Assembly (NCBI RefSeq): GCF_001577835.2
Contig: NC_029529.1
Location: forward strand, 5,148,157 to 5,212,156
Direction of reading: 5' to 3'
DNA length: 64,000 nt
Origin: Coturnix japonica
Lineage: Eukaryota > Chordata > Aves > Galliformes > Phasianidae
Shown here piece by piece: positions 55,712 through 64,000 of this stretch. The notes beneath the pieces are model-generated. The model was not told the DNA's origin and searched no databases. It saw only the letters and a list, made by a program, of their open reading frames with translations. Within the stretch, counting starts at the first letter, position 1; each line of letters starts with the position of its first letter. The translations under genes were made by a program, and so were the position numbers.

Positions 55712-58700
55712 CTGTTTGCATCCCAGGCTCTCATCATCCTGGCTTTACAGTGGAAATGGTTGCGTACAGTTCTCTAAAATCTCCGACACTGTACTTCTAT
55801 TGTCCTGGTGCATACAGTTTGTTTTCATTTTGTCTAATAGTTCTTCCATGGTTAGGAATACAGCTCCCTGAGCTGTCTGAAGTAATTAGTGGGAGACCTT
55901 CTGATACATGCAGTTTCCTTCCACGTTGTTGACTGGGTTCTGTCTTTCCTCCGAGTGCTGTTTTATTAATGTAGCCTCCAGTTGCTGAGTCTTTAATCAC
56001 GTACCAGTGTAATAAATACTAAATTTACGAGGCATGGAAAGCAAAACGGTTCTGGAGGGTGATCTAGATGGGACACAGTCTGCTCCTGTGGAAGTGGTAC
56101 AGACCCATCTTCTGTCTTCCAGTCTCCTATCTCCATGTACGTTCTTGCCCTTGTGGTTACCTTGCACTTTGCACACACACACCCATTTTATCGCTTATTT
56201 AAATAGATGTCCTGGTTCCTGTCTCTCCTGGTGTCGTGTGGACGTTCACCATGGCTTAGATATGATCACCTTTAGACCCAATAGTTTGTGGTATGGTTTT
56301 TTTCCAATGGAAATTTCTGCTCTTATCCCATACAGTGAAATATTAATCTGTGAATCATTTGCTTTTTTATGCTTATAACGTATCACTTAATATTTTTACA
56401 AATTAACTGATACTGTCGCTGTTGTTTAAATTGTAAAGCTGTTTACTAGTTCAAAAACACACTGGGAGCCTTTACCTGGAGATGTTTAATATCCAGTCCC
56501 CAGTATTGAATCAGAATACCCTTGTCAGTTGTTCAGTGTAGCAGCAGCTGAATTCATGACCTGCTGTTCTACAAATGACTACTTAGAGATGGGCAGTGGA
56601 TTTTGAGACATCTGTTCCTCCTGAGAAACCCAGTTGCCAAACATCGAGTTAACCTTGCTTGAAGGGATGCTCTTGCAGTTCTGAAGGTGCCACATCAGAA
56701 GGTAATGTCTCCAAAATCAGACGGGTAGTTTTCATTACTTAAAAAGCAGAAACCCAAATAGAGTGAGCTCTGCTGTTAAACCCAGCCCTGTTCAGTTGGG
56801 TTGAGCTTTGCCATGGGGAAATCCCCCAGTGTATGTTGTGCCCATGCAGGCTGGAGGCATGAGATGGGTGATGGAGGTGATAATGATGATTACAATGTTA
56901 GGGATGTTCTTTATTTGTTTTTCCCTTGGTTTGAAATTACTTTAATTTCTATACCTAACATCAATTTTGCAGTTTCTGAACCTCTACCAGGGCAGTGGTC
57001 TTTTCATAGCTTTGCTAGAACAAAGACCTTTTAAGAATCTTAATAGAGAATCGTATAATCTTATTACAATTGCTCCTGTTTAAATCACTTCCTTGTACTT
57101 AAATAACAATCTGTTGCCAGCTACTTCTTGGTTGTAGTTTTTGTCAGATGCAATTTATCCCCCTCTGTGTTTTTGCTGTATTATTTTCTGATTGTGCAAC
57201 CCTTAGGTTGGCAGGCAGTTTCTTTCCCAAACAGTTCCTTCTGACTTCATTGGGACTGATTGCATGAGTAATTGCTCACTAGTGTAAGGGTTGTCCAGTT
57301 CACAAATAAGACCTTTGTTTGTAGGACCTCACAGATGAAACCCACAAAAATAATTGGGATACAGTCCTGATATTCCTCAGGGATAGACAAAATAAAGTAT
57401 GTCTAAAAGCAGCTTCCTCCCTTGAGACGCAGCCATGAAGGACTCCCTCAGACATCTTTCCTTGCAGATAAGAAGTGTGTATGGGACTGGTTAGTTGTGT
57501 GTTGCTAACGGGGTGAGCTGACTTGAGCAGTGTTTGGGTTTGACCATTCTCCTGCTTTGTATTTTTCTTTTGAAGCAGTCAGGATTTTCTCAGCCTGTTC
57601 TGTTGACCCACTTGCTGGTGCTGCTGCCTTTCTGTTAAGATCCAGCTCTGCAGAGGGATAAGGCTTGTGACTACAGCAGTAAGAAGCAGATGTTTGATCC
57701 AGCCCCATTCCCTAACCCTATAAAATCAGCAAAAATGTAAGATTGTTAATTAATCCTCATCCTTCTGTTGTAAATAGAACTTGTGATGTGCCTGCCTGCC
57801 CTCTGACTGATGGCCAAGCAGGCCGCCCTCTGTCATGTGCTGCATGTGAAGGAGAGCACTCGAATTATTATTTGAAAAACAGAACTTCAATGCTTTGAAT
57901 TATTCAGTTAGCTCGTTAATCAGTGAAACACGTCACCATTTGGTGACATGGCTGCAGTGTGAGGACTTATGTCTGTTAAGGGAGAGACTGGAATCCTGCA
58001 TTTCCAGCAGTGTGCAGATCCAGGGGAGATGTGGTGAGTCTTCACAGCTCTCCAGCCTGGGTATTTCATCATTTGATAAAACCTCTTTGTGCAAAAGCCA
58101 TTTGAAAGCATAAGACTCACATCTGTTATCTGATAAAACATTCTCCTTCCGAGCATGTACTGGCTTATTGCGTGGTTTTATGATTGTTTCTTGTAATGCT
58201 GTGCTTCTTGCAGTAATTCTCTTCTGTTTAATGGCTTGAAATGCTTATTGGTGATGAGAAGCGTTGCTATATTGTTGCTGCTGTTGTTGACCAAAGGTCA
58301 GAATAGTTACACTTCGGTACCAGTTTGGGAGAGCGTTCCTCAGAAAGTAAAGATAATGCCTGCGTTGGAATGTGTTCAGATAAACAGTGTGACACTAAGT
58401 GCTTCCCTTGTTAGGAGCGTGCAAACAGAGATTGGAAATCAATGTTGAACATTGCAGGTGCAGTTATTGAGAGTGTCTGTCGTTTTCTCCTGTTATATTC
58501 TGAAGGCACAGATTTCTGTGTGCTGCAGAACAGGAGGGTGTTGTGTTGGGCTGCAGTTACACGTCCCACTTTTTCAGTCCTTTTTCATCCAAAGAACTGC
58601 TTTCTGAGGGTGCTTTTTAAAGATGACCTGTCTAAAAGATACTTGTTTGTGTGCTTATGGCTCTCTTGGGAAGAGTTAATAAGGAGGCAGTGTACAGAAA

Positions 58701-59526
58701 GCTTTGTAACAGCTCTTGTTTGTTTAGAATTCTTGAATTTTAGGGAAAGCAGAGGATGAATGCTTTTGTGACAACAAAATCACTTTAAAACTCACTTTTA
58801 AACTTTTATTACAGAGAAGCACTGAGGTATACAATAAAAGGATGTGAGGGGCTTTTTTAGTCTGCTGAACTGCTTAAGTGTTGCATTTAAACTTTACAAA
58901 TCACTGCCCCTTTTGTGATACATGGAGGCACTCTGACACCTCTGCCTTTCTGGATGTTTGACGAAGTGAGGAATAATCTCCTTTTCCCTCGCCTGCTGCT
59001 TAGAGCACAGTGAACAGCACAACCGACATTTCCATGTCTGCCTTGCAACTAAGAGCATCCACTTAGATTAATTTCCCAATAATATGAATACGTGATGCCT
59101 CCAAGAGAGTACTTATGGATGCTTTCAAAAGCAGAACACGGTATGTATCTGCAACGTGCAGTGCTGTGGTGGTAATTCTGATGTTGCAGGCTGCTGAAGC
59201 ACTGGAGATATAAAGAAGGACTGTTTTGTTGCTTGCTTTCGTTATACCATTTTTAATATGATTCCTGAGGGGCTTTTTCTGTTCTGAGGTTACGGCCCAC
59301 ATGGTGCAGAGCACAGAGTGCTTCCACACTTTGGACATGAAGGGTCTATGGGCTGGTCGCTTGCAGTCAATGCCAAAAATAACATGTTGGGCTTTGGTAC
59401 TGTTAGCTTACCAGGTGTAAGTGAAGGAAACATGCTTGAACATCCTGAATTCAACGTCTTTGTTGTGTGCGTGCCGGCACAGGGCTGTGTCTGGATGCCT
59501 TGGGATAAAGCCAGGGTTTTCAGCCT

Positions 59527-59554
59527 TTTTTTTCTTTTTTTTTTTTTTTTTTTT
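59527..59554 (+). repeat. Poly(T) tract
   Basis: An interrupted run of about 27 T follows CAGCC. A similar run of about 16 T lies near 49335-49351. No adjacent retroposon is recognisable. Confidence 0.7.
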
Positions 59555-62500
59555 CTGTCAGTGTGGATAGTGTATATAATGCATAGTGGCTTTTCCTGTC
59601 CCTGGAAATGCTGATCTTTGGGTTTTATTTTAAGAAGGGATTTCTTTCTAATTCAGAAGAAAAATACGCTTCAAAGGAGGAGGAAAATCTGTTTGTTTTC
59701 CTTTTCTTCTTGTTTGTGCTGCATAGAAATGCTTAAATACACCATCAAGAATTGCACCGTGCTTCCCTTCCAACCTCAGATCATAGAAGCTGAGCAGATG
59801 AAGGTGGGTGGTGTCCGGGGCCATGCAGGGTACTGAGCCCTGCGCAGGGTGGGATCCCACTTGGTCCCATCTAATTCAGGGGGTTCAGTGATTCTAAGTG
59901 CTGTGGAGCCTGCGCTCTGTGAGTCTCAGCTTGTGTTCTGCCTCAACTGCTATTTGAACCGTTTTAATAAAACACAGTATCTTTGCCATTTTCTCCTTTG
60001 ATGGGAAAGCAGAGTAAAGGAGAATTAAGCACCGCCCGCTGCTTTCATGCTAAATAGATGCAAATAGAGTCCCCTCCCTTACTGTTGCATCCTTTCTCCT
60101 TTCGGGTTGCCACATTGTTTTGATTAAAGCAGTTCCATGGGCAACTCCCAGCCTGGGGGGCAGGTGAGAGGAAAAGTCCCCGATTGCAGCTCAGCTATTA
60201 ACATATCTTTTGGAGTTTGTAATGTCGTCTTTTTGCAGCAAACAAGGTGCCAGGAGCTTCAGAGAGCAGAGCATTGTCAGAAGGGCAGACATCAAAAGTG
60301 GAAAGAAAAGATGAGTTTATTTAAAATACAGTAAAAAGCCTTAAAACATTCATGCTAACCTATGAGAGCTATTAAAAATTTTAAAAAGCCTTTGAAGCTG
60401 AGCATTAAAGATTTAATAGTATTAATTGAATTAAGCTGTGGGAGTTAAGGATATGTAGACACATGTGTAAGTGTATGTATTCTAAGGCATTATCTATATT
60501 AAGGAAGCTGAGCTACTGAGTGTTGAGTTAATGGTACTGGGTTTGTGGAGGCTGCCTTAACAAAACGCTGCTTATTCTGGGCCTTAATTAAGAGTAGATA
60601 TCATAAAAACTGAAAGTGTAAACAGAAGTGCAATAAAATATCATTTATAAACCTGCTGTGAGACAGAGAAGACCAGACCTGGTGGACTGACAAGGCAAAA
60701 CAAGCAAGGTAGTTTCTAATGTACACTTTGAAGGTCATTTTATTTCTTAGAACTATTAAATCTGATTATTAATTATTATTATTTTAAAGAGTAGATGCCA
60801 TTTCCTTTCACTGTTATGAGAACAATAACTTGATACTTCTGTATTCAGTAATATGGTTCCTCTTACCTGTGATGCTTTACCCTTAGTCCTGGCTGGGATT
60901 TTAGTAGCCCTACTTCCACATTTGTTGGCAGTGTTTTCTCTGAAGGTCAATTGATCTGGGGGCCTGTTTGCTTTATGTGTGTTTGGAACTGAGCACTGTT
61001 GGGACGACTTGTTGCTGGAAGGCGGTGGTCCCTCCCTGGCTTTGTAAATAGCAAGTAAAAGCTGGATGTGGATCTGTAGCACACTTAACAATGGCAGTGT
61101 TAACCTGGTGTTGCTGGAACTACGCATGGTTGCTTTTAGTTTTATTTTCCTTTATCACCTGAGAACTCTGTTCTAAAGGCTTTTAAGTCTGCTAACAAGC
61201 AGGGGGAAGCCAGGTCCGTGTGTCATTTACTGGAAAATGAGCAATGAAAGCTTCTTGCAAGTATCCAGGTGGTCTGACGGAAGCAGCTGATGTCCAGGGG
61301 TGAGTGGGAGCAGACAGATCTCGTTGGCACAGCAGTGCTGTGTGTAGGGACACAGCCAGCCTTGTCAAGAGGCATAACAGGATTCAGGGTGAGCTTAGTT
61401 CGTTCATTTTTCCTCCTTCAGGAAGATGGTTGCTGACAGCACAGGGCGGGTTGTTTGAGCTTTTCTTGCTGCAAATGTAGTTACTAAATGATTCAGCATG
61501 ATCCTGTACCCACGCGTTTTAGCAGTATTGATGAATTCATTACCCTTCTGTTAGCTGATGGATGTTAATGGGCTAGAATGTCTGCTGTGCATTCGAACTA
61601 GATGGAACGCTCTGGAAAAAAAAGATTAGAAAATGGAGTGGGTGAGTTTTTAAGTCACTTTCTTGTTCTGTTCATAAATCTAAAAAGAAAGAGAGACTGC
61701 TTTTAATAATCTGCACTAAAGGTGGTTAAAAGAATAATCCACAGGGCAGTGCAGGCAGCCATCAGGGATGGACAGAAAGTAGTATTACGTGGTGAATTTA
61801 TTTAAAACAAACAAACAACAACAAAGAAAATCATGTCTTAAGCTATAACAGATGCATCTCTGAAGTACCAGAGGTTTGACGTTTGTATTACAAGTGCTGT
61901 GTATTGCTTTGTGCCTCTGGGGCTCCTTACAGGGTATACGGAATCCTAAGGTCATGAACAGAACTGCTTAAGGCAGGGTATCAAAACAGGGTTATTACGT
62001 GTGCTCTGCGAGAGCTGACTGCAAGAAGATGACCTTTAATAATGAAACAGATGCAGATGCTTTTTAGTAACAAGTCTTTGTCATCCTCTGTATGAAGAGC
62101 AAGCTAACTCCCACTCAGAGCATTTTCCATCTGAGTGTCCAGAATAGGTAGGGAGTAGGTAGAGTATTGATGCTGTAGGATAGATTCAGAAGCATGGAGC
62201 AATCATGATGACAGCTAAAATTGGTGCATGTCTGCAGAGGACAACATGGGATTCTCCGGCATCATCTATGTAGATTATTTTCCTAATTCCACTGCAATCA
62301 ACAGGATAAGAATAAAGATAAAAAGAAATATTTACATTAGGAAATAGGAGGATCCTTATCAGTACCTGAATGAAGAAAGCAGAAAGTTATAAGTAGTGTA
62401 AGGAAGAAAAATCAAGGACTCCTTGTGTCAGGTGGGTTGATTTGTTTGTCTTCCAGTGATTCCCTTCCATCAAAGACGACTTTATGTAGGTCAGAATCGG

Positions 62501-64000
62501 GATCTGAGGCAGCACAGAAGCAGATCAACATGACTTATTAGCCGTGCTTGTGAGTGCTGGTGTGTGGTTAGTGGACCCCAGCCTAAGTCAGGCTGCAGAC
62601 AGAGGAGCAGCAGCCTGGGTGCATGAGAAATATTTGGGAAACAGCAAGTGTATGGTATGAGAAGATAAGGAGGAATAAGAGGGAAAGATGAACATGTGTT
62701 ACAGGACAGATAGCTGAAATCAGCCTGTAGGAAGGGCAGAACCAAGATTGCTTGCAGTTCATAGTGTTACCTGCTGAAGGCAGGGCCCAGGGCTCAGCTG
62801 CTGTCTTTGCAGCCATTTGAGCTTCCACGTGCAGCTTTACCTTTTGCCTCATGAATTGTAACTAGGGAGCGCTGTTGAAATGAATGTTACTTCCCTTGGT
62901 TGTATTTCAAAGTAATTTGAGTGACCTTGGGATTAATTCTGACCTGATCTGTCAGAAAACACAGCTCCTCCCCTGGAGCTTCTGATTTTTGGCCAAAATC
63001 TCCACGCACGGAGAATTTTAGGTTATAAATTTCCCTCTTATTGCAGCCTAATTAGTCACGGCGTACATCTGCACGTAGCTTAATTTTTTAGGGATCAAGT
63101 AACCTCATGTTAACTATTACTGGTGTGTTATAGGTGAATTAAATCCATGTGTTGGTGCTTCAAGAGGAGTGTGCAAGTGTGGTGGCTGTGTCGGGTGGCA
63201 CTTGAAGTTATATACCCCGTGAATGGGCATTGGAGAAGGTGGCTAAGATACTAAATCAAGCACTGGTTTCTTTACAGGCTTCCATTTGTGCTGGTATTTG
63301 ATACACATACAAATGTTACCTGAGAAAGACATGGTGTTTTGGTTGTGTGAACCATGATGGCTTTGCAGATCTGACTGTTCCTCAAACAGTTAAATAGGAA
63401 TTCATGTTGTAACGCAAAGCATTAATCAGTCTCTCAGCTTCTAGCTGTTGTAGCATGGAGAGTTAAACCAGTGTTCTTCCCTAATCTGTGTCATGATGAG
63501 TGTTTGCCTTTGGCCTATTGAATTTATTAATGTGGTTGCATGGCTGTGGTGTGTGGGTGGGGAGGAGAAACTGCTTTCGTAGTAATGAAGCACAAACCAA
63601 ATTGAGTTAACGAGATCTTTGTGTAGTTGTAAGGAGCAAGTACCTTCCCCAGTGTAACATCTGGTGAGTAACTCAAATATGTATATGAATATGGTTGTCG
63701 GTTACATTCTAAAATTGTGATCGTGTAAGAACTGAGGGTGCAGGTAACATTTGGTCCTGCAGGCTTTTCCACTGTACTATTGCACTGCCCTGATGGTTGG
63801 GCTGATTTGTCAGGCTCTGAGCTGCTGCTGGAGGTGTGATGGCTGCCCTGTGGCCTGTGCCCCTCACCCCATAAGCAGCCTGAGCAGCAAGGCTGGGCTT
63901 CTGTAATCGGTGATAATCTAAGGCACGTCCTCTGGTGACAACATGAGATGTCTTCCTTCTGCCTTCCAAAATGAAAAGAGGGAAATGTCTCCCACTGCCT

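Larger units (their letters stand above)
52501..64000 (+). other. Presumed long first intron downstream of the CpG island
   Basis: About 11.5 kb, AT-richer than the left part of the window and with very few CR1 remnants. No exon with flanking splice sites that matches a known protein was found. It contains simple repeats, a short tandem repeat at 55668-55711 and AT-rich complex patches at 60036-60135 and 62985-63130. Confidence 0.45.

Overview
The window is vertebrate nuclear DNA, most likely from a galliform bird such as chicken or a close relative. The genes are split by GT-AG introns, the introns are small, and the only abundant interspersed repeats are CR1 LINE tails, the dominant avian retroposon. 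No prokaryotic, viral, tRNA, rRNA or CRISPR feature is supported. Exon calls below come from reading splice sites and checking that the codon phase closes across every junction; family names come from recognising the proteins.

Four coding genes can be assembled. (1) PRPSAP2, + strand, 1326-5635: the last five coding exons (about residues 177-369) of a PRPP-synthetase-associated regulatory subunit; its 5' half lies before the window. (2) SLC5A10, + strand, 7786-36108: a complete 15-exon sodium/sugar cotransporter of 620 residues. (3) FAM83G (PAWS1), - strand, 28708-16302: five coding exons, 869 residues, lying inside SLC5A10 and interleaved with it. FAM83G coding exons 1-4 sit in SLC5A10 intron 9, FAM83G exon 5 sits in SLC5A10 intron 8, and SLC5A10 exon 9 lies in the last FAM83G intron. 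(4) GRAP, - strand, 40220-36781: five coding exons giving a 217-residue SH3-SH2-SH3 adaptor. It is tail-to-tail with SLC5A10, and the two 3' ends probably overlap. The order PRPSAP2-SLC5A10-FAM83G-GRAP matches human 17p11.2, where EPN2 follows.

From about 40.4 to 51.5 kb no exon is recognisable. A minisatellite of about 20-bp units (51521-51755) abuts a strong CpG island (51780-52500) carrying three YY1-type motifs. By synteny this is a candidate EPN2 promoter and untranslated first exon, with 52.5-64 kb as its long first intron; no epsin coding exon is present, so the assignment is inference.

The gene products act separately: nucleotide-precursor control (PRPSAP2), sugar uptake across the plasma membrane (SLC5A10), a CK1/SMAD scaffold (FAM83G) and Ras-pathway adaptor signalling (GRAP). 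What links them here is architecture: an interdigitated antisense pair, two predicted antisense overlaps, and CR1 copies almost all pointing in the SLC5A10 direction. I did not find a convincing wholly new system. The most unusual items are the transcript overlaps, the island/minisatellite pair and several AT-rich patches that look like candidate regulatory elements.
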